Numbered from the stretch's first letter, positions 26,657-36,020 are shown. The stretch is 64,000 nucleotides of DNA from Limnospira fusiformis SAG 85.79 (GCF_012516315.1 NZ_CP051185.1:3601363-3665362); one strand, 5' to 3'. A program made the numbers and translations. Notes: a model not told the origin generated them from the letters alone.

Positions 26657-27511
26657 TCATCCGGGGTTAGGGGGATGAGGAACAACAGTAGTTGGTTTAG
26701 GCTGATTAGGGGGAACTGCTGGTTTTGTTGGTTCAGCAACCACCACAGCGGTAGGTGTTGTTGATTGGGCTGCTGTGGTAGTACTAGGCGCTGATTTAAC
26801 CGCCTTCGGCTTGGTTTGAGGAACCAATGTTTGACTAGCCTTCGCCTTCTGAGGCGTTGCTGGGGTCGATTTCACCCTTTCACCACCCCAAACTGACTTT
26901 TCCCGTTCCCGACGATACTCTTGTAATTGCATCCGAAACTTACCCATATCCTCAAACATGGACTGAATACCTGCTAGGCGTTCGGCTTTCGCCTCTTGGG
27001 TTTGCTGTAGCAATTTTTCAGCCATAATGGTGCGGATAATATTGAACTCTTGCAAATCCCCTTGTACCTGCTGGGCGAGTTTTCGGCGACCGGCAGCTCT
27101 TTCCTGGTCCTGTTGTTGCCACTGCTGTTGCCATTGAGCAACCGTATCTCGAAGTTCCGCCCGAAAATCCCGTAACTCCTGCGCTAATTCCTCAGCTTTT
27201 TCGGCTCGGGACTGGGCGCTCTCCTCCAGAAAGGTAGCAGTTTCTTTCTGAAGCGATCGCACAAACTCTTTTAAATCCTCAGCTAGTTGTTCTGCTTGCT
27301 GACGATGGTTATTATGAGCGTCTGCCAAAAAGGCTTGATTTTCTTGTTTTAATTGAGATACAAAAGCCTGTCGATCTTGTTTTTGAGTGATCGCCTGGCT
27401 GTATCGTTCTCGTTGCCATAAACCGATCGTCGCCCAAATCTGTTTTTGGCTTTCAGCCAAAACCTGGCGACGCTCTAGGTGGCTTTGTTGCCAATCATCC
27501 TGTAACGCCAT
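26657..27511 (-). CDS. gvpC: Gas vesicle outer-rib protein GvpC
   Basis: 284 residues. Residues about 18-150 are amphipathic helical repeats of about 33 residues (QAFVSQLKQENQAFLADAHNN; EFVRSLQKETATFLEESAQSR; DFRAELRDTVAQWQQQWQQQ), the GvpC pattern that clamps GvpA ribs on the outside of the vesicle. A second helical stretch (about 155-215) and an Ala/Pro/Thr-rich tail follow. The tail ends PPNPG at TGA 26657 but reads into a hidden domain in another frame. This is the only full gvpC in the window; the upstream copies are broken. Confidence 0.9.
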   Translation of the reverse strand: MALQDDWQQSHLERRQVLAESQKQIWATIGLWQRERYSQAITQKQDRQAFVSQLKQENQAFLADAHNNHRQQAEQLAEDLKEFVRSLQKETATFLEESAQSRAEKAEELAQELRDFRAELRDTVAQWQQQWQQQDQERAAGRRKLAQQVQGDLQEFNIIRTIMAEKLLQQTQEAKAERLAGIQSMFEDMGKFRMQLQEYRREREKSVWGGERVKSTPATPQKAKASQTLVPQTKPKAVKSAPSTTTAAQSTTPTAVVVAEPTKPAVPPNQPKPTTVVPHPPNPG

Positions 27512-27740
27512 AGTACTTAACGATATCCCCCCAGTTGGTAGTTAAGCATCGGACATCTGTGGTTTTCTGTGGTTTTCTGTAGTCTTTCCTGTCAGCCTTA
27601 CTTTAGGGTCTTCCCTAGAGAATCATATAGCCCCCTGAAACTCAGGCATTGGCTTTCCGACTCAGATTCAGGCTGTAGCTAGATGGACTTAATCAGAAGA
27701 CAGAATCAGATGTCCGACCGCTAGTTAACTGTGAAACCCT

Positions 27741-27959
27741 TTATACAGAAGGAACAGCAGCTTGAGCCGTTAGACCCACAGCTTCTGCATATTTGAGGTA
27801 AGTTTCCACAGATGCAATCACAACCCTTGCTTCTACCGATAACAGTTCTATGCCCACTAAGGAAACACGAACCCAGGCATCAATTACAATCCCTTTATCT
27901 AGGATACGATCAATAACCTCAGCCAAGCTCGAAGATGAGTTTACTTTTTCAACTGCCAT
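27741..27959 (-). CDS. gvpA: Gas vesicle structural protein GvpA, copy 1
   Basis: 72 residues beginning [20 protein letters not shown], the near-invariant GvpA of cyanobacteria; it polymerises into the ribs of the gas vesicle wall. AAGAGGT stands 10 bp ahead of the ATG as ribosome site. It precedes intact gvpC by 229 bp. The coding sequence matches the three copies further upstream base for base, as far as I can compare by eye. Confidence 0.95.
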   Translation of the reverse strand: MAVEKVNSSSSLAEVIDRILDKGIVIDAWVRVSLVGIELLSVEARVVIASVETYLKYAEAVGLTAQAAVPSV

Positions 27960-28374
27960 GAGTCAATTACCTCTTAATTTTCATATTGACACCCCCACCG
28001 TCCAGCTAGGCTGTGATGGTAGATTGTTGCTAGTATTACTGTTGACCAGGCTACCAGGGAAGTCCTGTTATCCTCCGTCATACAGAATCCAGACAGATTT
28101 AACCGTCAAGAATGTGGCAATAGCCCGAAGCTTCTGAGTATGATACAATCAATAGTGAGGCAATCATGCCATTGGTGAAGGTATCTCTCAAAGCCTCCAA
28201 CATTCTGTTCAAAGAGGACTATTGTCACGTACAAATCGCCTTTTTAAAACCAAGATATACAGGCTATGTACTTCACGTCCACCCTTAAACAGCTATGGAG
28301 CATCATCCTACGACAACGGTTTGGAGTCTATCAGTACTTGGGTATAATGTCAAGCATTTTGGTAATAATTATTA
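27960..28374 (-). promoter_or_regulatory. gvpA upstream/leader region (parental copy)
   Basis: About 415 bp with no gene. Read leftwards it opens with TTGACATTATACCC (28354-28341), a possible -35 (TTGACA, 17 bp, TAGACT), and ends at the gvpA ribosome site. The same stretch precedes each of the four gvpA copies, so each copy could have its own promoter. Promoter assignment is tentative. Confidence 0.35.
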
Positions 28375-29055
28375 GGGTTTGACTAGCCTTCGCCTTCTAA
28401 GGCGTTGCTGGGGTCGATTTCACCCTTTCACCACCCCAAACCGACTTTTCCCGTTCCCGACGATACTCTCGTCATTGCATCCGAAACTTACCCATATCCT
28501 CAAACATGGACTGAATACCTGCTAGGCGTTCGGCTTTCGCCTCTTGGATTGGCTGTAGCAAGTTTTCAGCCATAATGGTGCGGATCAGATCATATTGAAC
28601 TATTGCCATACCTGCTGGGCGAGTTTTCGGCGACCGGCAGCTCTTTCCTGGTTCTGTTGTTGCCACTGCTGTTGCCATTGAGCAACCGTATCTCGAAGTT
28701 CCGCCCGAAAATCCCGTAACTCCTGCGCTAATTCCTCAGCTTTTTCGGCTCGGGACTGGGCGCTCTCCTCCAGAAAGGTAGCAGTTTCTTTCTGAAGCGA
28801 TCGCACAAACTCTTTTAAATCCTCAGCTAGTTGTTCTGCTTGCTGACGATGGTTATTATGAGCGTCTGCCAAAAAGGCTTGATTTTCTTGTTTTAATTGA
28901 GATACAAAAGCCTGTCGATCTTGTTTTTGAGTGATCGCCTGGCTGTATCGTTCTCGTTGCCATAAACCGATCGTCGCCCAAATCTGTTTTTGGCTTTCAG
29001 CCAAAACCTGGCGACGCTCTAGGTGGCTTTGTTGCCAATCATCCTGTAACGCCAT
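28375..29055 (-). pseudogene. gvpC: Decayed gvpC, unit 1
   Basis: The first about 148 residues match intact GvpC, then a net 4-bp deletion around 28594-28612 shifts the frame and stops it (QQVWQ, 151 residues in all, 28600-29055). Further down, the old frame carries a TGA (MQ-stop) and a TAG, and the 5' unit border cuts off the tail. The repeat region that binds GvpA ribs is largely kept in the 151-residue fragment, so a short GvpC might still be made. Confidence 0.85.
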
Positions 29056-29284
29056 AGTACTTAACGATATCCCCCCAGTTGGTAGTTAAGCATCGGACAT
29101 CTGTGGTTTTCTGTGGTTTTCTGTAGTCTTTCCTGTCAGCCTTACTTTAGGGTCTTCCCTAGAGAATCATATAGCCCCCTGAAACTCAGGCATTGGCTTT
29201 CCGACTCAGATTCAGGCTGTAGCTAGATGGACTTAATCAGAAGACAGAATCAGATGTCCGACCGCTAGTTAACTGTGAAACCCT

Positions 29285-29503
29285 TTATACAGAAGGAACA
29301 GCAGCTTGAGCCGTTAGACCCACAGCTTCTGCATATTTGAGGTAAGTTTCCACAGATGCAATCACAACCCTTGCTTCTACCGATAACAGTTCTATGCCCA
29401 CTAAGGAAACACGAACCCAGGCATCAATTACAATCCCTTTATCTAGGATACGATCAATAACCTCAGCCAAGCTCGAAGATGAGTTTACTTTTTCAACTGC
29501 CAT
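29285..29503 (-). CDS. gvpA: Gas vesicle structural protein GvpA, copy 2
   Basis: 72 residues, the same protein as copy 1, with the same ribosome site and leader. It lies 229 bp upstream of a decayed gvpC. Extra identical gvpA copies raise the dose of the wall protein without changing it. Confidence 0.95.
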   Translation of the reverse strand: MAVEKVNSSSSLAEVIDRILDKGIVIDAWVRVSLVGIELLSVEARVVIASVETYLKYAEAVGLTAQAAVPSV

Positions 29504-29918
29504 GAGTCAATTACCTCTTAATTTTCATATTGACACCCCCACCGTCCAGCTAGGCTGTGATGGTAGATTGTTGCTAGTATTACTGTTGACCAGGCTACCA
29601 GGGAAGTCCTGTTATCCTCCGTCATACAGAATCCAGACAGATTTAACCGTCAAGAATGTGGCAATAGCCCGAAGCTTCTGAGTATGATACAATCAATAGT
29701 GAGGCAATCATGCCATTGGTGAAGGTATCTCTCAAAGCCTCCAACATTCTGTTCAAAGAGGACTATTGTCACGTACAAATCGCCTTTTTAAAACCAAGAT
29801 ATACAGGCTATGTACTTCACGTCCACCCTTAAACAGCTATGGAGCATCATCCTACGACAACGGTTTGGAGTCTATCAGTACTTGGGTATAATGTCAAGCA
29901 TTTTGGTAATAATTATTA

Positions 29919-30599
29919 GGGTTTGACTAGCCTTCGCCTTCTAAGGCGTTGCTGGGGTCGATTTCACCCTTTCACCACCCCAAACCGACTTTTCCCGTTC
30001 CCGACGATACTCTCGTCATTGCATCCGAAACTTACCCATATCCTCAAACATGGACTGAATACCTGCTAGGCGTTCGGCTTTCGCCTCTTGGATTGGCTGT
30101 AGCAAGTTTTCAGCCATAATGGTGCGGATCAGATCATATTGAACTATTGCCATACCTGCTGGGCGAGTTTTCGGCGACCGGCAGCTCTTTCCTGGTTCTG
30201 TTGTTGCCACTGCTGTTGCCATTGAGCAACCGTATCTCGAAGTTCCGCCCGAAAATCCCGTAACTCCTGCGCTAATTCCTCAGCTTTTTCGGCTCGGGAC
30301 TGGGCGCTCTCCTCCAGAAAGGTAGCAGTTTCTTTCTGAAGCGATCGCACAAACTCTTTTAAATCCTCAGCTAGTTGTTCTGCTTGCTGACGATGGTTAT
30401 TATGAGCGTCTGCCAAAAAGGCTTGATTTTCTTGTTTTAATTGAGATACAAAAGCCTGTCGATCTTGTTTTTGAGTGATCGCCTGGCTGTATCGTTCTCG
30501 TTGCCATAAACCGATCGTCGCCCAAATCTGTTTTTGGCTTTCAGCCAAAACCTGGCGACGCTCTAGGTGGCTTTGTTGCCAATCATCCTGTAACGCCAT
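29919..30599 (-). pseudogene. gvpC: Decayed gvpC, unit 2
   Basis: Same lesions as unit 1: a 151-residue N-terminal fragment (30144-30599), the 4-bp deletion, TGA and TAG in the former frame. I see no difference from unit 1. Confidence 0.85.
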
Positions 30600-30828
30600 A
30601 GTACTTAACGATATCCCCCCAGTTGGTAGTTAAGCATCGGACATCTGTGGTTTTCTGTGGTTTTCTGTAGTCTTTCCTGTCAGCCTTACTTTAGGGTCTT
30701 CCCTAGAGAATCATATAGCCCCCTGAAACTCAGGCATTGGCTTTCCGACTCAGATTCAGGCTGTAGCTAGATGGACTTAATCAGAAGACAGAATCAGATG
30801 TCCGACCGCTAGTTAACTGTGAAACCCT

Positions 30829-31047
30829 TTATACAGAAGGAACAGCAGCTTGAGCCGTTAGACCCACAGCTTCTGCATATTTGAGGTAAGTTTCCACAGA
30901 TGCAATCACAACCCTTGCTTCTACCGATAACAGTTCTATGCCCACTAAGGAAACACGAACCCAGGCATCAATTACAATCCCTTTATCTAGGATACGATCA
31001 ATAACCTCAGCCAAGCTCGAAGATGAGTTTACTTTTTCAACTGCCAT
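30829..31047 (-). CDS. gvpA: Gas vesicle structural protein GvpA, copy 3
   Basis: 72 residues, identical to copies 1 and 2, with the same leader and spacing to its decayed gvpC. Confidence 0.95.
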   Translation of the reverse strand: MAVEKVNSSSSLAEVIDRILDKGIVIDAWVRVSLVGIELLSVEARVVIASVETYLKYAEAVGLTAQAAVPSV

Positions 31048-31462
31048 GAGTCAATTACCTCTTAATTTTCATATTGACACCCCCACCGTCCAGCTAGGCT
31101 GTGATGGTAGATTGTTGCTAGTATTACTGTTGACCAGGCTACCAGGGAAGTCCTGTTATCCTCCGTCATACAGAATCCAGACAGATTTAACCGTCAAGAA
31201 TGTGGCAATAGCCCGAAGCTTCTGAGTATGATACAATCAATAGTGAGGCAATCATGCCATTGGTGAAGGTATCTCTCAAAGCCTCCAACATTCTGTTCAA
31301 AGAGGACTATTGTCACGTACAAATCGCCTTTTTAAAACCAAGATATACAGGCTATGTACTTCACGTCCACCCTTAAACAGCTATGGAGCATCATCCTACG
31401 ACAACGGTTTGGAGTCTATCAGTACTTGGGTATAATGTCAAGCATTTTGGTAATAATTATTA

Positions 31463-32143
31463 GGGTTTGACTAGCCTTCGCCTTCTAAGGCGTTGCTGGG
31501 GTCGATTTCACCCTTTCACCACCCCAAACCGACTTTTCCCGTTCCCGACGATACTCTCGTCATTGCATCCGAAACTTACCCATATCCTCAAACATGGACT
31601 GAATACCTGCTAGGCGTTCGGCTTTCGCCTCTTGGATTGGCTGTAGCAAGTTTTCAGCCATAATGGTGCGGATCAGATCATATTGAACTATTGCCATACC
31701 TGCTGGGCGAGTTTTCGGCGACCGGCAGCTCTTTCCTGGTTCTGTTGTTGCCACTGCTGTTGCCATTGAGCAACCGTATCTCGAAGTTCCGCCCGAAAAT
31801 CCCGTAACTCCTGCGCTAATTCCTCAGCTTTTTCGGCTCGGGACTGGGCGCTCTCCTCCAGAAAGGTAGCAGTTTCTTTCTGAAGCGATCGCACAAACTC
31901 TTTTAAATCCTCAGCTAGTTGTTCTGCTTGCTGACGATGGTTATTATGAGCGTCTGCCAAAAAGGCTTGATTTTCTTGTTTTAATTGAGATACAAAAGCC
32001 TGTCGATCTTGTTTTTGAGTGATCGCCTGGCTGTATCGTTCTCGTTGCCATAAACCGATCGTCGCCCAAATCTGTTTTTGGCTTTCAGCCAAAACCTGGC
32101 GACGCTCTAGGTGGCTTTGTTGCCAATCATCCTGTAACGCCAT
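31463..32143 (-). pseudogene. gvpC: Decayed gvpC, unit 3
   Basis: Same truncated 151-residue frame (31688-32143) and the same downstream stops as in units 1 and 2, showing that decay came before amplification. Confidence 0.85.
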
Positions 32144-32372
32144 AGTACTTAAGGATATCCCCCCAGTTGGTGGTTAAGCATCGGACATCTATGGTTTTCT
32201 GTGGTTTTCTGTAGTCTTTCCTGTCAGCCTTACTTTAGGGTCTTCCCTAGAGAATCATATAGCCCCCTGAAACTCAGGCATTGGCTTTCCGACTCAGATT
32301 CAGGCTGTAGCTAGATGGACTTAATCAGAAGACAGAATCAGATGTCCGACCGCTAGTTAACTGTGAAACCCT

Positions 32373-32591
32373 TTATACAGAAGGAACAGCAGCTTGAGCC
32401 GTTAGACCCACAGCTTCTGCATATTTGAGGTAAGTTTCCACAGATGCAATCACAACCCTTGCTTCTACCGATAACAGTTCTATGCCCACTAAGGAAACAC
32501 GAACCCAGGCATCAATTACAATCCCTTTATCTAGGATACGATCAATAACCTCAGCCAAGCTCGAAGATGAGTTTACTTTTTCAACTGCCAT
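32373..32591 (-). CDS. gvpA: Gas vesicle structural protein GvpA, copy 4 (most upstream)
   Basis: 72 residues, identical protein. It is the first gvpA of the array in the direction of transcription. Its leader (32592-33005) has three private substitutions compared with the other units and is cut at 33005 by an intron relic, so any regulatory site further upstream has been replaced. Confidence 0.95.
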   Translation of the reverse strand: MAVEKVNSSSSLAEVIDRILDKGIVIDAWVRVSLVGIELLSVEARVVIASVETYLKYAEAVGLTAQAAVPSV

Positions 32592-33005
32592 GAGTCAATT
32601 ACCTCTTAATTTTCATATTGACACCCCCACCGTCCAGCCAGGCTGTGATGGTAGATTGTTGCTAGTATTACTGTTGACCAGGCTACCAGGGAAGTCCTGT
32701 TATCCTCCGTCATACAGAATCCAGACAGATTTAACCGTCAAGAATGTGGCAATAGCCCGAAGCTTCTGAGTATGATACAATCAATAGCGAGGCAATCATG
32801 CCATTGGTGAAGGTATCTCTCAAAGCCTCCAACATTCTGTTCAAAGAGGACTATTGTCACGTACAAATCGCCTTTTTAAAACCAAGATATACAGGCTATG
32901 TACTTCACGTCCACCCTTAAACAGCTATGGGGCATCATCCTACGACAACGGTTTGGAGTCTATCAGTACTTGGGTATAATGTCAAGCATTTTGGTAATAA
33001 TTATT

Positions 33006-33082
33006 AGGGGTCGAGAGAGAAGTCACCTTCTCCCCCTCCCCTTCAAAACCGTGCTTGAGACTTTCACCTCACACGGCTCGTA
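33006..33082 (-). mobile_element. Group II intron 3'-end relic (domains V and VI)
   Basis: Read leftwards, GAGCCGTGTGAGG-TGAAAG-TCTCAAGCACGGTT (33079-33047) is a classic bacterial group II intron domain V with its GAAA-type tetraloop region. A domain VI-like stem and a CTCGACCCC end at about 33006 follow. Only about 75 bp remain; domains I-IV and any reverse transcriptase are gone. Confidence 0.75.
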
Positions 33083-33112
33083 GGGTGCGTCATATCAAGT
33101 CCGGATAATCAA

Positions 33113-33411
33113 TTATAGTGAAGTCTCGATTTGAGGCCACCAATGAAAACTCATCAAGCCTCGAATTAATTCGCGCTGTTCCCACAAACTTCGGCAGCTA
33201 GCACACAAGAGTTCCTCTAGCTGCTCAAGATTCTCAAATGAGCGATTGGCAATGGGTTCATCTACCAGAGGCCACAGTCTTTCCGCCGGTTGCAGTTCCG
33301 GGGAATGGGACGGTAGAAACATTAAATGCAGTCCTTCGGGTACTTTCAGATTCTTACTGATATGCCATCCGGCTTGGTCAACCACTAACATAATGTGTTG
33401 ATTTGGACCTA
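33113..33411 (-). pseudogene. IS630-superfamily transposase, C-terminal fragment
   Basis: About 98 residues: GPNQHIMLVVDQAGWHIS (second catalytic Asp), then FLPSHSPELQPAERLW (third acidic residue, DDE/D pattern) and a helical end. This is the C-terminal third of a transposase of a different IS630 subgroup from the three full copies. It is broken at 33411 where IS630 copy 1 begins. Confidence 0.75.
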
Positions 33412-34368
33412 TAGCATTAGTCAAGGTGGTTAGGACGCAGATTGGAGAACGGAATCCATGGCATCATGGAGAGAATCAAACTGCTCAATACCGTGGCGAA
33501 TACGGGCTTTCAGCCACGACCAACATTTCTCTATCTTGTTGAGGTCTGGCGAATAAGGCGGAAGATAGAGTAAACGGCATTGAGCTGCCTCCACCAGTTC
33601 AGCAATCCGCCCCCCTTTATGAAACGTTGCATTGTCTAGCACTAGAGTCTGACCTGGCTTCAGTGTTGGAATTAAGATGAACTCCAACCACAACTCAAAC
33701 ACTGTCCGATTACAACAACCCTCAAAGCTAAAGGGGGCTAAGAGTTGTTGATCACACCATGGGGCCATATAGCTCACCCTGCCCTGCCTCTTCCCTGATT
33801 TGAGGGCATGGAAGCGTTGTCCTTCCTCGCAGTAACCATAAGGATAATCCGAGTCTTGACTATTCATGCCAGCTTCATCGAGGTAAACCAACCCTTCCGG
33901 CTCCATCTGTTCAATCTGAGCAATCAACTCCTCTCGCTGTTGCTTCCAACGTTCTTGGTAGCCGTAAGTTTTTTTTCTGGTGAAGCCAATTTTCTTCAAG
34001 GCTCTGGATATGGTGCGAGGAGAGATGTCGTCATCCCAAAGTTCAGCCATTTGAGCGGAGGTTTTGTGGCCATGCTCTTAGGCAAAAGCCTTGAATTTGT
34101 GCCAGTCGGTAATTTTGTGGTTATGACCAGGTGGGCGATTAGGTTTAGGGAGGAAGTCTCCGGTGTGTTCTTTTCTTTGGAGCCAGAGATTGATAGTGTT
34201 CCGGCTGAGATGGAAAAATTGACTGGCTTTGGTTTTGGACATACCGTATAGTTCAATTGCATTGATAACTTTTTGTCTAAGGTCGTAACTGTAGGGGGCT
34301 GGCATTTTTGGTCTTCTTAGTCATCTCGTCCTCTCCATTATACGTCCTAACTTTCCTGTCTTATGCTA
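33412..34368 (-). mobile_element. IS630-family insertion sequence, copy 1 (957 bp)
   Basis: Ends TAGCATTAGTCAAGG... and ...TGTCTTATGCTA are imperfect inverted repeats of the pattern TAGCAnnAGnCAn6TTAGGACG, flanked on both sides by TA (33410-33411, 34369-34370), as expected for IS630 targets. It is one base shorter than copy 3 because its A-run has 8 rather than 9 As. Left and right flanks are fragments of two different transposases. Confidence 0.88.
33430..34305 (-). pseudogene. IS630 transposase, copy 1: single frame but with a nonsense codon
   Basis: With 8 As in the run at about 33969-33976, the helix-turn-helix part ([20 protein letters not shown]) and the DDE part (LVYLDEAGMNSQDSDYPYG; TLVLDNATFHKG; LPPYSPDLNKIEKCW) are in one frame of 291 codons. 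A TAA at 34080-34078 replaces the glutamine of AFAQEHG in the other copies. A restart at ATG 34050 would give a 206-residue protein without the DNA-binding end. Probably inactive. Confidence 0.82.
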
Positions 34369-34554
34369 TAGTTGAGGCAAGACGTGTTCTTGAGTAAGAG
34401 CACGAACACTCTTCTCATTGGCTTCAAGGGTGGTCAGTTCAGTAGGGTTAGCTTCGCTGTAGAGAATGGCCGCAATCGCGTCAAGGTGTTGCTGGAGTTG
34501 AGCTGGTTTCTGAGAATCCATGAGTAGAGGGAGGGTGAGTGGTGCTTCGCTCAT
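34369..34554 (-). pseudogene. Transposase N-terminal fragment, probably ISKra4-like
   Basis: About 62 residues (MSEAPLTLPLLMDSQKPAQL; HLDAIAAILYSEANPTELTT; EKSVRALTQEHVLPQL) resembling the N-terminus of cyanobacterial ISKra4-type transposases. It breaks at the TA flanking IS630 copy 1. The part beyond the IS belongs to another transposase type. Confidence 0.5.
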
Positions 34555-34624
34555 TATGTAGGGCTGTGGGTGAAGGTTGCACTAAGTACAATTACTCATT
34601 TCTTAACTGAGATGCACCCTTTGA

Positions 34625-34663
34625 ATGGGAGGGGATGGAGGCGACTCCATTCTCGACCCCTAC
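34625..34663 (+). mobile_element. Group II intron domain VI relic
   Basis: ATGGGAGGGGATGGAGGCGA...CTCGACCCCTAC nearly repeats the 3' end of the relic at 34819-34893. Domain V is missing here. Confidence 0.5.
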
Positions 34664-34818
34664 CAGACGTGCCACGGTGTAGATGTAAATCCGGCAATAA
34701 GTAGGAGTTTTACGGCGAGAGCGAGTTGAAAGACTACGTGGTGCATATAGCTCTGAACGAAGAAGGACCAAGCGGTGAAATCAACACTATACCAATAACA
34801 ATTGGGCAACCACATCAG
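34664..34818 (+). other. Unassigned stretch between two intron ends
   Basis: About 155 bp, likely intron interior (the purine-rich GGCGAGAGCGAGTTGAAAG and the stretch leading into domain V), but no domain can be named with confidence. Confidence 0.3.
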
Positions 34819-34893
34819 GAGCCGTATGAGGCGAAAGTCTCAAGTACGGTTGGGAAAGGGAGGGGATGGGGGCGACTCCATTCTCGACTCTAC
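34819..34893 (+). mobile_element. Group II intron 3'-end relic (domains V and VI)
   Basis: GAGCCGTATGAGG-CGAAAG-TCTCAAGTACGGTT (34819-34851) is domain V; a GC-rich domain VI stem ending CTCGACTCTAC (34893) follows. It points right, opposite to the relic at 33006-33082, so the two intron ends face away from the transposase debris between them. Confidence 0.75.
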
Positions 34894-35176
34894 CCATACA
34901 TTATACTGTACTTTGTGTTTTGGGTAAAGGCTGTATAGATAATTAAGGGGAAATTAACAGCGAATAATTGATAAAAATTGACCTATATGGGTTAATATGG
35001 GTTTTGGGCTCAGTTCCTCTCCGTGTGGCGGAAAAGAGGGGGTGTCAAGACTTGTTTCCTATAGAGCGCGTAAAGTACCTCAGCATCTGGCATTTGTGAA
35101 TGTTGGTTAGCCAAAATGTATCGGTTGGTCTAGCACCAGGAGTCCAATGTTCTCAACTCATAACCGGTGGTTAGTT

Positions 35177-35511
35177 ATGTCCGAATTTTTTGATTTTCTG
35201 AAACACAAACACGCCTATATTGCGATCGGGGAGTTTAAGCCTGGTAAATTTGAAGAAGCCTGGAACTGTTTGAACAAGCAGTTTCAACCTACAGTACCGG
35301 GTTCAAAGGGTCTTATTTGCTACAGGAACCGGGAACTGATCGTGGTATTGCCATTATCTTCTGGGAAAATATCCAAGACATGGAAGCCAATCAAAGTGAA
35401 GCATATCAGGCTTTGCTAGATCAAATGACACCCCTATTCGCCAAAGCCCCGACTACTTCATTCTACGAAGTTCGCAGCGAAATTCGTGCCGCCGCCGAAT
35501 CTCTAGTTTAA
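35177..35511 (+). pseudogene. Frameshifted small monooxygenase-like protein
   Basis: Two overlapping frames make one protein: MSEFFDFLKHKHAYIAIGEF...CLNKQFQPTV in the first and GFKGSYLLQEPGTDRGIAII...YEVRSEIRAAAESLV in the second, joined near 35298-35304 (GTACCGGGTTC). The pattern (about 110 residues, GEFKPGKFEEA, then GIAIIFWEN) resembles dimeric alpha/beta-barrel, ABM-like proteins. One base gain or loss broke it. Confidence 0.55.
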
Positions 35512-35736
35512 TCAAAACTTGGGGCTGGTAACTCAAAAGCAGATAATGAACCTTGATTAATCATCACCCTGGTCGAGTTGAGTTAAACAGAAGCGTTTAC
35601 CGTTGTCTTGGAATTGTAGAAGTCCAGATTGGTGTCAAGGGACTTAATGCGATCGCTTTTTTGCCCTAGCTGGGAATTTGTACTTATTTTGTCCATCTTC
35701 CCAGTAGGTTGTCCTCCATTGGGTCAGTCTGATTAA

Positions 35737-35957
35737 TTACTCCTTGGCTTTTTCCCTAGGATGGTTAATTCGGCTAGTGCGATCGCTTAATCCTGTTGGG
35801 TACTGCCTATATTGATTTAGGATTGTGTAAATCAGCTTCATTAATTCGTTGTCTCTGGAGTTAACCTCTGATATCAGTTTCTGATTTTGCTTCATTAACT
35901 GCCAGACTAAAAAAACGGTAATGCCATCAGTTCCCAGTTTGACTATCTCAGGTAATA
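35737..35957 (-). pseudogene. Small membrane protein truncated by IS630 copy 2
   Basis: About 72 residues remain: ILPEIVKLGTDGITVFLVWQLMK, one hydrophobic helix, then a polar helical tail ending HPREKAKE. The N-terminus is lost at the TA where the IS begins. A chance frame runs into it from the IS end (TTG at 36018). Family not recognised. Confidence 0.45.
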
Positions 35958-36020
35958 TAGCACCAGACAGGAAAGTTAGGACGTATAATGGAGAGGACGA
36001 GATGACTAAGAAGACCAAAA

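Larger units (their letters stand above)
28374..33005 (-). repeat. Three direct tandem repeats of 1544 bp (gvpC'-gvpA units)
   Basis: gvpA copies start at 29503, 31047 and 32591, exactly 1544 bp apart (and 1544 bp from copy 1). Each unit holds the 3'-truncated gvpC region, the gvpC-gvpA gap, gvpA and its leader. The novel joint ATTATTAGG/GTTTGACTAG recurs at 28371-28385, 29915 and 31459. The parental gvpC unit is 1548 bp long because the copies lack 4 bp inside gvpC. Units 1 and 2 look identical; unit 3 has about six single-base differences, all outside coding sequence. The left border of the array coincides with a group II intron end at 33006. Confidence 0.92.

Noticed and set aside
27850-32769. 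Four plus-strand frames of 95 codons across gvpA
   Set aside because: They are antisense to the invariant gvpA and its leader and repeat only because the DNA repeats.
34726-34938. 70-codon frame on the plus strand
   Set aside because: It lies across the group II intron domain V/VI relic; the open frame is a by-product of the RNA sequence.
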